DNA of 64,000 nucleotides. It comes from Lutraria lutraria. Its lineage: Eukaryota > Mollusca > Bivalvia > Venerida > Mactridae. Location: the NCBI GenBank assembly GCA_964023205.1, contig OZ026842.1:8773407-8837406 (forward strand), given 5' to 3'. The notes under the pieces are model-generated. The model was not told where the DNA came from and made no database searches. It saw only the letters and a list, made by a program, of their open reading frames with translations. Every line of letters begins with the position of its first letter. The first letter of the stretch is position 1. The translations under genes were made by a program, and so were the position numbers. Shown here piece after piece: positions 51,001 through 62,726 of the stretch.

Positions 51001-51661
51001 TATGGCCTCAACTCATTTAGTTCCGACAGTCTGCCAAATGACAGTAGTTAAAATTATGAACATTTTTGTCGACAAATCAACTTAACAAACACCGATCTCG
51101 CACAATATTCGTCAAAGTACTTAGGTCGTAAAAGAATGCAAAGACCTACCATTCTGTAAACAACTTAAGAACCACGTAGACATCGATGTAATGCACGAAT
51201 ATGTACAGATGACAATTTCAAAACATCACCTCCAGTCCTGGCAAATTAGTGTACTTTAAACTACTGCCGCTTGATAACAGACTTTTCCTTAATGTTCGAC
51301 TCCTTCTCGCTCCTACAAACTCCAACTAAGTCCTCCAGACACCTTCAAACATTTCTAACCAAACACAGCCAACAGACAAAATATTTTCGTTATGTAGTAC
51401 ATTATTTTTAATTATATTTTATTGCTCTAACGTTCATATAAAATTATATAGAATAAACATTTACAATTTTAGCAAAAGTGTCGTGCCATAAGTTCTAAAA
51501 ATTAGTCACGGATCTTCTCGTCCGAGATACATATATATTTCATCGGATTTAACGTCATTTTCAACAAAACTCAGTGATATCGTGGCGGGCATTTATCCTT
51601 GCCAGCTACCTTGGACTACAATGGCTGCCGAGACAATTCTTTGACAGTATTAAATTATGGT
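48051..51661. other. intergenic stretch
   Basis: No gene supported. Contains a hairpin ACCCCGTT/AACGGGGT at 49095-49116, a 25-base poly-T run at 49560-49584 and a 17-bp palindrome CAATAATGATATTATTG near 48656. The short open frames have no domains. Confidence 0.45.
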
Positions 51662-52572
51662 CCAGCAACTAGGGCTGTCCCGATACATATCTCAGCCGAT
51701 ACGATACGTATTGCGATACGGTACTAGCGATATGCGATATCAACGATACCATATAAAAGTATTTCACAGTAATGAAAAACTTTGTAATATTAGTGTTTTG
51801 GGAAACTATTAACACTTGTTCGGTGCTAGAAAGTCCTAATTAGTTGTTAAAAGGTGTAAAACTAAATTTGTCTTTTACTTAAGTCAGCAATGTGATTCAT
51901 ATATAAAAATTATGTTAGCTGATATTGTGGAAACTGAATAATTATGAGAAACATTAGCAAGTTTTGATATCTGTTCCATAAATGACCTTATATTAAGAAT
52001 GGAACCTAGCCATATAAAATTAATTAAGAATCAGGGTTATGATTGTCAAGTTTATTAACAATACTAAATTAATAATGAACTTCTGAAACCTTCAACTTGG
52101 ATGTTATGATGACGAGACATGTGTGTTCTAAAGTTCCTAGTTCAACCACTATACTTGACATCGCGTTGACACTTACTACGTGCTTCTTTGTTTCATCAAT
52201 CGGCAAACCAAAGTGCTGCCATATTTTTATGTAAAATTACATGGTGGCGTAATACAATTTTATAAGTCAATATCTTCTTGACAAAATCTGAATATTCGTA
52301 TCGAATTCGTTGTCTAGCTTTACCTGAGGCTGATAATGTCGAAAAATAGAGTATGGAATCCCGGATATTAGTTGCGTAAGAAATGTCGACGATCATATGA
52401 GAGTAAATTCGCAAATCTAGTTCAGTTGTTCAACATTCTAAGAGGTTTTTTAGATATAAATAAAAAACGCGATACGGCCGATACGGGTCGTTCCGATAAA
52501 ATACGCATATCGTTCAGCACTGTACCAGTACGTACCGGTACGCAGCCATATCGGGACAGCCCTACCAGCAAC
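51662..52572 (-). mobile_element. hAT-superfamily element with 8-bp target duplication
   Basis: The element proper is 51670-52564 (895 bp). Its perfect 16-bp terminal repeats are TAGGGCTGTCCCGATA and TATCGGGACAGCCCTA. CCAGCAAC is duplicated directly outside both ends (51662-51669 and 52565-52572). An 8-bp duplication and a TAGGGCTG start are hAT hallmarks. Subterminal CGATACG-type repeats lie at both ends. On the minus strand at about 52100-52230 there is a decayed BED zinc finger: KIWQHFGLPIDET, then in another frame KCQRDVKYSG, a stop, and TRNFRTHMSRHH. The rest of the transposase is deleted, so it is non-autonomous. Confidence 0.9.
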
Positions 52573-53645
52573 CATGGCGATAACGGTATGTGACGTTGCC
52601 TATCCCATACCTCCGTATTCTCTTACATTCACCAAGTTTTCTCCACGGTAGCATGAACTGTGGCCGCCGGGAACATAAGTGTAAACGTAGAATATGACCC
52701 GGAAACGTGAATTTACAATTACTGCATATGGAAAAAAGATGTAACAAACAATGGGTATAATTTTATAATTATGGTATTTTTTGTTATTATGATATATAGG
52801 TGCAATATGAATAGATAAATATCACAGGTGTCCTCGGGGGACGAGTTGTTGCAACCTCTGAGAAGTAATCTTCACTGCTGAGAATTCGAATCCTACTCGG
52901 CACTAGAATTCGTAGCGGTGGAAGTTGTCTTGTAAAGTGTCGGAAGGGCAATAGTTCTACATATTGAGTCCTCCTCTGTCACTATAGATGGTAAAGAGAA
53001 ACTAGTCAGTTGCTTTCGAAGGGTAGGACGTCCGAACTGGTTACAAGGAACGATGGTTATGTGAACTGTCCGCATAATATTCCTCTGACTGTTTAAAAGG
53101 GGCTTACAACTCAAACAAATCATACAGAGCTGGTACAGTCGTCAAATGTTTATGGCTGATGGTACAACAGTATACCCAATAAAAAAATCACGTGATGAAA
53201 TAGACACCATGAAAAGAAATAACAGCATCACTATGATATATTTATAAGGTGAAATGCTAGTTGAAAATAAGTAACTTTACAATGGAGGCATTTTACTAAG
53301 TGTTTGGTAGAAGTTGCCGGAATGTATAATATAACAACTCATATATGAACCAGTCATGAAAAGCACAATCGAAATGTTTTGAAACAAGGTTTCAAAATGC
53401 TCGTACAATGTCCCTGTACCATTCTTAATGTATACATATTTATATTCAGTACTTGTAGTTTTACATCATCGCTGTAATTTTTTCTCTTAGAACAATTCAA
53501 AGCTTACATTTCATCTGTTCAGCCATGTTATACATGTACTATAAAACTGCAAAAAAACGTTTGGAGCCCCATCCAAAAATTAGATTTGATCGCATAAAAA
53601 CTCATAATATTTTAAACAATATAATATTGTGTCTGACTAAATGTA
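52573..53645. other. stretch downstream of the PAN-SRCR gene
   Basis: Should contain the 3' UTR of the minus-strand PAN-SRCR gene next to 53646. Around 52830-53010 a degenerate SINE-like block (GAGAATTCGAATCCTAC, then GTGGAAGTTGTCTTGTAAAG) is faintly visible. No clear polyadenylation hexamer is found. Confidence 0.35.
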
Positions 53646-56600
53646 TTAACTACAAATGACACGAACATCCTCATAATGGACGCAGTTGTGTTGACTTTGC
53701 AATCTGGCGCAGTTCCAAATATGCGACTCCGACCCAGAGCAACTTAAGTCGTCAATAAGGATCGGTGTAGTGTCTGTGATGTAACTGTTTGACCCTAGAG
53801 GGTAGATAACTTGACCACCACTACAAATGAAACGACTGATTGTACGCAAACGAAACATAATTGTGGGGGTGCATGCAAAACCATACCTAACTACATTTAG
53901 CAAAATGTTGGAAAAACGCATTTTTGTAAAATTTTTGAAAAGTGTTTAATATTAAAAGATTATTGTTACAAGAGATTGATATCTATTTAAGCAGTGCTAT
54001 TACAAAGTTTCCCGTATTTTGCAGTATTTATACTATTGTTATAGCAAAAAATCAGTTTTTCATCACAAAATGTTATGCAAGAAAGGTCCTAAGTCAATAA
54101 AATCATGTCGAGGTTTCCATTTAAGGCATGTTTAATCATCATGTATTTTTATGTTGAGTATGTAGTTAGTAGTTTTTCATTAATAAAAAACATTATGCTA
54201 TCTTGCTTTCAAGCAGTCTCTATCTATTTCAAAGGAATGACAATATGTAATATAGATTTTTAGAAATATCGATGCTAAATGTCATAGAAAATCCGTTCAT
54301 ACAAAAACACATGTTTTGCGATTTTAAATCCCTTTGTGCAAAATATAAGAAAAATATGTAAAATAAATATTAGTTAAACATAAAAGATGTATTAAAGCTG
54401 TAAATCTTACCAATTTATTGTTAAAAATTGCGAAAAAAGATAACTTGGTAAGTCGTGCATGCAAACGGTTTTCACAATATCATATGTATCAAATTTGTGC
54501 AAGAAATGACCTAAGTCCAAAATGATGAGTTAGGTTCAATCTTGTATTGACAAAATACCATTTTTAACACTAAAACAGGAGAATACATGGCTAGAGGGGA
54601 GTTAATCAGGTGGGAAATGGTCTTTTTATGTAAAAAAGGTTCTAACTCAATTTTGACCAAAAGTGTAGTTAGGCATGGTTTTGCATGGACCCCTTCAATT
54701 ATGACATATAATATTATCTCAATTATATAATCTGTGTCATAGTTTTTTTAACTTGTTAAAGATGCCTTTCCATGGAATGCTGACAATAATGTCATTTTTC
54801 TTCCTCATGTGGAAAAGTTGCCGGCTCTTTGCAGAGGATAAGTTAGTACTGATTCGAATACCGTCAAGGAAAACTTGGTCGGTGAATCGGCCACTGTATA
54901 CAACAGAAAAATGTTAAAAAGGCATTGAACAAAAATAAATAGATACCAATAGGTAATTTTAGATTTCGAGTATTTACTCATGAAGTCGAAACGATGAACG
55001 AGTTAGGCAATATAAAAACAGTTTGTGCAGACTCACCTATACCCGAAGGACTTGCAGAAAACTGCAGCATTTACTGCTCCATAATATTGCGACTCCCAAA
55101 AATCATCGCATACTGTTCCCCACACACCATTGGTGTAAATCTGAATATATCCTTGAACTGTACCAGGTGTGGAATATATGTCAAGGCCACATACTTCCAT
55201 ATCGCCTGTCTTCTCGCACTGTACATAGACATGAAACGATAATTTAGAAAAAAATATACGAACATTTAAAACTATATCACGCACTAAATAATTTATGTGT
55301 GTATCCTTTAGTGTCAAGTTTCATTAGTTTTTTTATTTATTTTAAACTAAAGACATAAAATATTGTCGTGTCAAAATTTATTGAATTGTTCACTTAAATA
55401 ATGCATAAAATGGCAGTCCAGTGTTTAGTTAAATCTTCGTTTAAATTGGCCACTTCCTTGCTTCCGGTCCGAGTTTAACTCAGTCACATCAATTGTTTGT
55501 ACATTCAGTAAACAATAAGGAAATATGTAACTTTATCAGGAAAAACATTCCATCTCTTCTACTGAAAACAGTAAGTATTTCCCTATTGAATTTTATTTAT
55601 CTTACAGGGTTTAACCCCGTTTAACAACATTTTTTCAGTTACATACTGCGGTCAACCAAACCGGTTTGCATGGCTGAAATTCTAACCGGTACTAATTTAC
55701 CCTTTCACAAGGATCTGGTAACTTCTTCAAATGTGGAGAAACATCGACAACTTTCATGTAAGGGTATGACCTGCCCCGACCGGGAATCAAACCTGTTGGG
55801 CTACAAATCAAGCGCAATGTCTTCCGTACCACGGCCGCGGCCCTCCCGTTATTGAATACCTGAGTTTCTTTCAACAATATTTCATCTACTCCCAATATTC
55901 GATCGAAATAATAAAAACGCACCAATAATAATATCACGGGCATGATTATGTCAAATAAAGGTTGAGTAAAAATCCTGTAGATTTTTATATACATTACGTA
56001 CAGTCTGAGGTAGAATAAAACTGAAGTCAAAATCAATTTCCGGATACAGACCACGCGGTGTGTATGTACTGCCGGTCACCATTTTCCTGCATTTTAGAAG
56101 CGCAATGACACTGTGCAAACCCCAGCATATAGAGCGTTACGTTCATGAGGGAAGCAGATGATAGAGGTACAACTAAATATCACAATGCAACTTAAAATGA
56201 AGGACCATTACGTTATCTGCAACATCGACGACATGACAAAGATCACGGAAACTGGAAAAATTAATACCTACAAATAATGTAACAAGTGACAGACCAATAT
56301 GGAAATTTCTTAAAGTGAACACACCAACTAAGTCTGTCCATTGCCAATTGTTCCTAAAACAAGCGGAATCCGGGATGTTCAGAAGTTTCTCAACCAGATG
56401 GTGCTGAACTGACGGAACACTTGGACACAACTATACTATGCTCAGACGCAGAGGACTTTGAAAAAGTAGATCTAACGTTACCGATGAAACAATAAAAGAG
56501 ACCGTAGTACAATTACAAAAGCTTCTTTCAATCCATCACATCTACTCTAATTATACCCCATCAACTAGGGCAACGATTGCACTACACCCACCGCGTCCTG

Positions 56601-58409
56601 ACAGGACGTTAGAAAATGAATGCATTTTGTTATTGTACACCTGACAAGCCATTTGGATGCTGAAATTGCCGTTTTCTAAATAAGAAATAGAAGAAAAAGA
56701 AACATGAAACAACTTAGATTATGTTGCGTTAGTGCATGACTATAAGCAGAAAGAAGACTTCTGATTGGCCATCATGACCAGTTAATATAAATGGACACAT
56801 ATGGTACAGTATACATACGGAGCTAGTGAATGCAATGAGGACGTTATTGGGACCTAGGGAGAGCGCAGTTCAGTCTGCATGTACGTAGTGAGCACATAAT
56901 TCGGGCGTAGTATTAACGCAATAGACCTGGTGACAACGGGAAACTGCACGTGTAATGAACTTACTGGCAACGTGATAGACGCAGTGAGAACCTGGCAAAG
57001 ACGTTGTAAGGGCGTCATGCATCATTTCTTTTCGAGTTTGACCCCGTCCCTGCCACGGCCATCAAAATTTTTCAGGACGTGAAAGGAACTTTGCGAGCGT
57101 GGTGCGGACGTGCTCTTGTGTGATGGGACATTATAACTGACCGTAGACGTCTTCAAGGCTGGGTCACCTTTTTTCAAATGGTGGATATTGGCGAATTCGG
57201 TGCAAATCACGCTTGGATTGACGAGCACGGTGCAACATTGCTATAGATACTAATGAATGGGGCAATGGTGTTAACGAATCGAAGAAATGCAATCAAACTT
57301 TTTAGATTACAGCAGATTTCTAAATTGTTCAAACTCGTAAATTATATAAGTATGTGCCTAAGTCTATTATACTGCAGTTATTAAATGATAAGACCATCTG
57401 AGAATTTTAACTGTTCTCTTTAGACCATCAAACATAAATAAATAGATAACTGTCAACTGCAAAATATTAATTGATATACACATTTGACTTCAGACTGAAA
57501 CATCACACACTCTGTTAGTAACATATACATCAAAAAGAGACTTCAGTTGACACCATACACACTTGTCTAGTGCGAAAGGCCTTATTATATTAACGTGTAT
57601 ACATTCTATTGAATCTGATAAGCGGTGGGGAGATGCTAAGTTATGTTCACAGACATGCTGCCTGTATCATGAGTGCTAAATATTTTACAAATGGGTTTCA
57701 TTTCACAATAATTTTGAGGAAAACTGTTTTTTACACAGAATAACGGACTAATCTGGCATAATTTGATGAATGACAACGCAATCATTGTGAAGAAAACGCA
57801 TTTTACAACGGCAAATACAAACTTAATAAAAATAACTAACAAGACAATCCAAAAAAACTAACATTTCGTCCCCCTGCAGGTCAAACATTTCAAAATGGCA
57901 TGTGGAGGTCAGAAAACCAGAGACTGTTTACATAAAATTTCGTTGCATAACATACACATGTTTTCGATGCGAACCGCCTCTCGTAATACGTCGTTGACCC
58001 CCAGTGAAAATTGTCTCTGGATCGAAACTTTGTGATTCAACGGAAATGTTTATGACAATTTTATAGAATTAACTAATTGGCTTTACCTGAAACTCTCCCA
58101 TCTGAATATATTTCACATTCAAGGCACATGTTGAGGGGCTTGGTAGGAATCCTTCATTCAAATTACATAGTCCAGTCAATTCATCATAAACGCTTGATTG
58201 ACAAGCATCATCATGTATACAGTAATGTGCACAGGTGTGTATGATATTAGCTGTAAGACTTCTGTACACATTCCCGTAAGTGTCTGTATATGACACAAAT
58301 CGTAAACTTTCAACTTCTTTTTCAGACACTCAGCCGAAACATCGTTCCAGAAAATAAGCGTTAAAACAAACACTAAATTACAAAAATAAAACAAAACTTC
58401 AACAGTCAT
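53646..58409 (-). CDS. secreted PAN-like plus SRCR protein, exon 1 out of frame
   Basis: Exons in transcript order: 58409-58087, 55218-55037, 53820-53646 (stop). Phases 0 and 2 agree. Exon 1 begins with a signal peptide (MTVEVLFYFCNLVFVLTLIF, then WNDVSAECL). It continues, one frame over, as a PAN/Apple-like module with four Cys (IIHTCAHYCIHDDACQ, ELTGLCNLNEG, STCALNVKYIQMG). Exon 1 has 323 bases, one short of a whole number of codons; the shift falls at or beside an A5 run (plus-strand T5 at 58318-58322). Exons 2 and 3 form one SRCR domain: YTNGVWGTVCDDFW, AAVFCKSFGY, SGGQVIYP, ILIDDLSCSGSESHIWNC and VRVICS at the C-terminus. SRCR and PAN modules bind carbohydrate or protein ligands outside the cell. 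The missing base may be a sequencing slip or a real null mutation. Confidence 0.75.
53856..54703. mobile_element. 848-bp TIR element beside the SRCR splice acceptor
   Basis: The left end reads CATAATTGTGGGGGTGCATG followed by CAAAACCATACCTAACTACA. The right end, reverse-complemented, reads CATAATTGAAGGGGTCCATG followed by CAAAACCATGCCTAACTACA, so the inverted repeats are about 40 bp with few mismatches. Inside, CCTAAGTC-type words recur in both orientations (GGTCCTAAGTCAA, GACCTAAGTCC, GTTAGGTTC, GTTCTAACTCA). No coding region. The left end is 35 bp from the acceptor of the last exon of the PAN-SRCR gene. Confidence 0.8.
54806..54925 (+). repeat. SINE tail remnant
   Basis: GTGGAAAAGTTGCCGGCTCT, then AGTACTGATTCGAATACCGT, CAAGGAAAACTTGGTCGGTG and CAGAAAAATGTTAAAAAGGC follow the order of a SINE tail common in bivalves. 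Diverged, no head visible. It lies in intron 2 of the PAN-SRCR gene. Confidence 0.5.
55590..55857 (-). mobile_element. tRNA-derived SINE in PAN-SRCR intron 1
   Basis: On the minus strand: GGGAGGGCCGCGGCCGTGGT, an A-box-like start, then CAACAGGTTTGATTCCCGGT with B box GGTTTGATTCCC. The body follows: ATGAAAGTTGTCGATGTTTC, TAGTACCGGTTAGAATTTCA and, near the end, AACGGGGTTAAACCC with an A-rich TAAATAAAATT tail. Reading order and length (about 270 bp) fit a tRNA-derived SINE. Confidence 0.65.
55861..58086. other. PAN-SRCR intron 1, no further exon seen
   Basis: Searched by eye on the minus strand for extra phase-0 exons and none found. The 120-codon and 85-codon minus frames at 55692-56054 and 56173-56430 have no recognisable domain, and the first is mostly SINE. 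Confidence 0.4.
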
Positions 58410-61111
58410 TATTTTTTAGTGTTTCAAACCAAATTCCCACTTTGTCTGTTCAATAGCTCTCATCTGATAATTGTAAATTATATACACTTACACATCGAGT
58501 CCGTCATGTATCATCGTTGTTAATGGCTCAGTTTGGGTTCATAAATAAATCTTCATCCAATTATTAGTCCGCTAACACATATTATTTTAAAGATTGGAAT
58601 GATTATTAATTAATTCCTATTAGTTTCAGTAAAATTATCCGGATGAATTACTCCGATGTATGCATATATTTCCTTTAATTAGAGTTGGATTGAAATTTAA
58701 CCATTCATGCGTGAAATGAAAATGTTAACATAACATGTACAGCACCGCACAATGTGAATATTTGATGGGTAAACAATGTTTTCTTTTAGATGCTTGTGAT
58801 CATGAGGGTCTTAGAACGATATTTTCTGAGTCTGTTTTAATAAATAACTACCTGTTTGTGATGCGGGATAATATAAAATATGTGCGTTGTAATATAGCAG
58901 TAATACAAATAACATGCTCAAAGTGATCAAGTGTGGTAATACATACACGTTACATTTCTGTTACTATTTACATGTACCAATACATGTATTATATTTATGT
59001 TATTATTTATTTACATGTGGCAATATATGTATTATATTTATGTCAGCATCTACGTATTTTTACATATGCATTATATTCAGGGTGCTATCGTTACAGTATG
59101 GCCATATATATATATTATCCCGTAATGTAATCATTACAGTGTAGTAATACATGTGCAATCTGTCTTTTATATTTATCTGTATCACAATATTAGTATTTAC
59201 TAAACCGACCTTTTGTGCAAAGTGTTTTCCCTGTTATTAACTATTGTTTAATAGCATACTACTTTTATTCACAAGCGTGTTCTCAAATACGACATTTTGT
59301 ATTATCTTTATTGTACGATTTTTGTGTGGTCATGAATGTATCATGTTGTTATTTCGCTTTTATTTTTACAGTGTTTTGCTACTTTCGCGTTACTTATTTG
59401 ATACATAGATACCGTTGTATATATCAATACCAGTTTCAAGTAAAAACTTGTTAATTACTGGCATTGTGACTCATGTTTCACGACGAAAAGAAAGTTAATG
59501 TCAAAGACATTGGTTAATTAATAATGCTGTAGACAAAATTATAACTTCGATTTACCAAGTCCATCGTAATCAAAAATACCAGGCGCATAATGAGGATATT
59601 TCTAAAGTTTACATTATTATCTACTAAATGTTAGACTATATACTTAGACCATTAACTACATGGATTAAACTTAATCGTAGAAAAAGGCAGATTACATTCT
59701 TACACCAATTGGTTTACGTTATGTCGTCATAAGTGGACTCGTCTGTGATTGCTTTAAACCCACAAATATTCACGTAATTTCTTTCCTGTATGGTCGTAAG
59801 TTAGTCTAGCGGACATCGTTCATAGTTACTTAAGGATTTCTGCAAGCTTGCATACAAACTGTTTTCATCAAGTTTACATTCTTGTGTTAAATTTAATAAG
59901 TTTAAGTTTATTGGTATTATCGGCATATAATGCCTCTAAATTTAATCAGTGTGATATCTGTATATTCATATTCTGCTGATTTCTCACGACGAATTTGTTT
60001 GTATTCAGTGGCGATCGAAATATCATGAATCTCCTCTTGTAATCAATTAACCCTGGAGAAAGCTTAATTTGATTATCCTTTACTCCATCCCAGTTAATGG
60101 ATTTACTAGCATCATTTTCTGGTTTACACCCGAGATCCATTATTTAAAGGTCCGGTTAGACCTCTTGATATATATTTTTTATGAACAAACAAGCTAACGG
60201 TCCAAGAATCTCAGAAATGTCCATTATTCGTACTCATTTATTCAATCTGACTCAGATACTCACCCCAGCCCTACTATTTGATAAAAATGTGTACTTTGGT
60301 GTTTTATAAAGCCTGGTATTCCAAACAGTTTCTGTGTATATACACCATATCATTTACTACTCGAATTTCATTAATTACCGTTACACGAATAAAGGTATTG
60401 TTTGATACGCTTAGATCATGTTTTATCATTGTTAATAATTAATTCTGGTCCCGTAATGCATCCGAAACATTTTCATTTGATACTGTCCTGTATTGATCAA
60501 CAGAAACTCAGGATTAAAAAAAGTATTTTTAAAAGTATTTTTAAAAGTATTTATAAATATATCTGTTTAAGGAAGAGGCTTTGGCGTTTAAAGCAATGTT
60601 ACGTCTAAAGATAAAGTTTATTAAAACAACAATATAAAACAAATAATTTATTTTATGATTTTATCTATCCACAAACCTAGAAACTATTCTTGCAAGCACT
60701 ATAGAATTTATGTATATAATGCATACTTTATGAACGTCACATCACCGTGCATTTAGTATCTTTCATAATTATGTAGTTCTGCATGTAAACGTATATGCAA
60801 GCTCCATAACTTTTAACAGCTGAATAGGCTAAACAATCAAAACGAATAGTGACTTAATTAACAAATAAATTGTATTTAGAAAATGGTTATTAAAATTTAC
60901 AGGACATAAATCAGATAGGTTATCAGTAAATGAAAGTTGTCGCTTTTCTGACGCCGATACAGCTCTGTTTGTGTACAGACCTATGTCATATCAGTTTTGC
61001 GACGCGTTTGTGTAAGACATTAAATATGTCTACGTTCATTTGTTCTTTTGAGTTATTCGTGAATAGATGATGGCAATTAATTGCGATGAACTAAAGTTAG
61101 TACGAACATCA
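58410..61111. other. intergenic stretch, promoter side of the PAN-SRCR gene
   Basis: No gene supported. At 58965-59070 there are loose repeats of TACATGT(A/G)...TGTATTATATTTATGT. At 60518-60558 AAGTATTTTTAA is repeated three times. Confidence 0.4.
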
Positions 61112-61320
61112 GTCGTTGTATTACTGTTCTACGAGTACTGTTGAAAACTGACGTACAATGATTTATTTACTAAATAGCCGTTTACCATCAACTGTTGTAT
61201 TACTGTTCTACTGTTGAAAACTGGCGTGCATGATTTATTTACTAAGTAGCCGTTTACCATCAACCGTTGTATTACTGTTCTACTGTACAATGATTTATTT
61301 ACTAAGTAGCCGTTTACCAT
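61112..61320. repeat. three tandem units of about 55-75 bp
   Basis: Each unit contains (C/T)GTTGTATTACTGTTCTAC, then TGATTTATTTACTAA(A/G)TAGC and CGTTTACCAT. The units differ by an internal TGTTGAAAACTG(A/G)CGT segment that is missing from the third. The open frame across it repeats LMVNGYLVNKS and is only a reading of the satellite. Confidence 0.85.
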
Positions 61321-61487
61321 ATGCTTAGCAAGCCTTTAGTAAGTGAGTAAATTGCAAATTGCAAGTTGCAGATTTTGCAGATTGTCAATATCTATGTATG
61401 GCCCTATAGCAGTATTACTTGTTTACTAGGATAACATATGAATTGGTGTTGGTTATAATAAACAGACAGAATGATTCAATTCAACTC

Positions 61488-61493
61488 TTTATT
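61488..61493 (-). promoter_or_regulatory. candidate polyadenylation signal
   Basis: AATAAA on the minus strand, about 1.2 kb past the stop of the Ig-chitin-binding gene. It is the first canonical hexamer I noticed downstream on that strand. A 3' UTR this long is possible but unproven. Confidence 0.3.
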
Positions 61494-61767
61494 GTAATAC
61501 TCTCATATATATACAAACTTTATAATACATTTACATAAATACAATGCCTATAAGGTTATATCAGAGAGCCAATGACTGGTCTACAATATAAAATTTGTTT
61601 ATGTTAATAGTAAAATTCAAAGGCCTAAAACATTAAATAAGTCAAAACAGCTACGACATTGAGTAATTATAATACTGTCTAATTTAAGTTTTTAACAAGT
61701 GATTCTCTATTATTGAAAGCTTGATTTAAGAATATTACATTATTTCTGACGAATTTGGAATTTTTAC

Positions 61768-61912
61768 CAATAGGAGAGATCGCTTATTCATATGCAAAGT
61801 GCCCACCGGCAGTCTATTGGATGAAATAACAAAACTTATCTGCCATTCACCATATCTGGTGGGCACAATTGCATATGAATACCCCTGTATACAAACACGA
61901 TCTCTCCTATTG
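61768..61912. repeat. MITE-like palindromic element, about 145 bp
   Basis: Perfect 15-bp terminal repeats CAATAGGAGAGATCG and CGATCTCTCCTATTG, then inner inverted blocks TATTCATATGCAAAGTGCCC against GGGCACAATTGCATATGAAT. The element could fold into one long hairpin. Non-coding. Confidence 0.8.
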
Positions 61913-62726
61913 AGTAAAGATCATACTTATTTTGTTATATAAAATTGTCTTGAAAGTATGTATCGAATACACTTGTCTGAATACATTGGATATCTCAAAT
62001 AAGATGATACTCACCTCTGACCAAATTCTAACATTAAAATGCTTTTATATGCTGCTTTGAATCATTTAACCTTTCTAATATTAACATTAAGTACATATAG
62101 TCAGAATTTTAAAGTTGGTTATACAATTCCAAAAAAAATAAATATAAAGTTCGATACTATTAGTTATACTGGAAAATCTAGCAACCCAATACATATCTTC
62201 GGTTACTACTTAACTCCACTTTCTGGTATTATTAACTGACGCGCTGTCAATGCATGAGAAAGAATTTTTACTAAAATACTGACAATGACACGATAATGTA
62301 ACGAAGCGAGAATGACAAACAGTTAACAGTGTTAAATATACAATGTACAAACAAGAGTTATGAAATCAAGTTAAAACACATGTAACAAAAGTATAGAGCA
62401 CAGTGTAAAAAAGACATACATCAATTATACCAATGAATTTTTACATAATTACAATAACTGCTGCATACAGTGAACTACATGCAAATAAGTGAGTAATCAT
62501 AGAGATATATTCACATATCTAAGTCATGGGAATATACATGTATTTATAGTGTCAACATCATTGTATTCTTCAAACAACACAATCTAGACATGCTCAAACG
62601 AGTACAAGTTCTAAAACTCTCGAAGAGAATAATACCTTAAAACTCGTTTAATGTGCAAAGGATTTAATCAGTGAGTTTATACAAGTCATGGAATATAAAT
62701 AACATGAGATACGTTCATATCAAACA

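Noticed and set aside
56173..56430. 85-codon minus open frame in PAN-SRCR intron 1
   Set aside because: No domain recognised and no phase-compatible splice sites around it.
61129..61320. Protein-like repeat with LMVNGYLVNKS
   Set aside because: A direct translation of a three-unit minisatellite.
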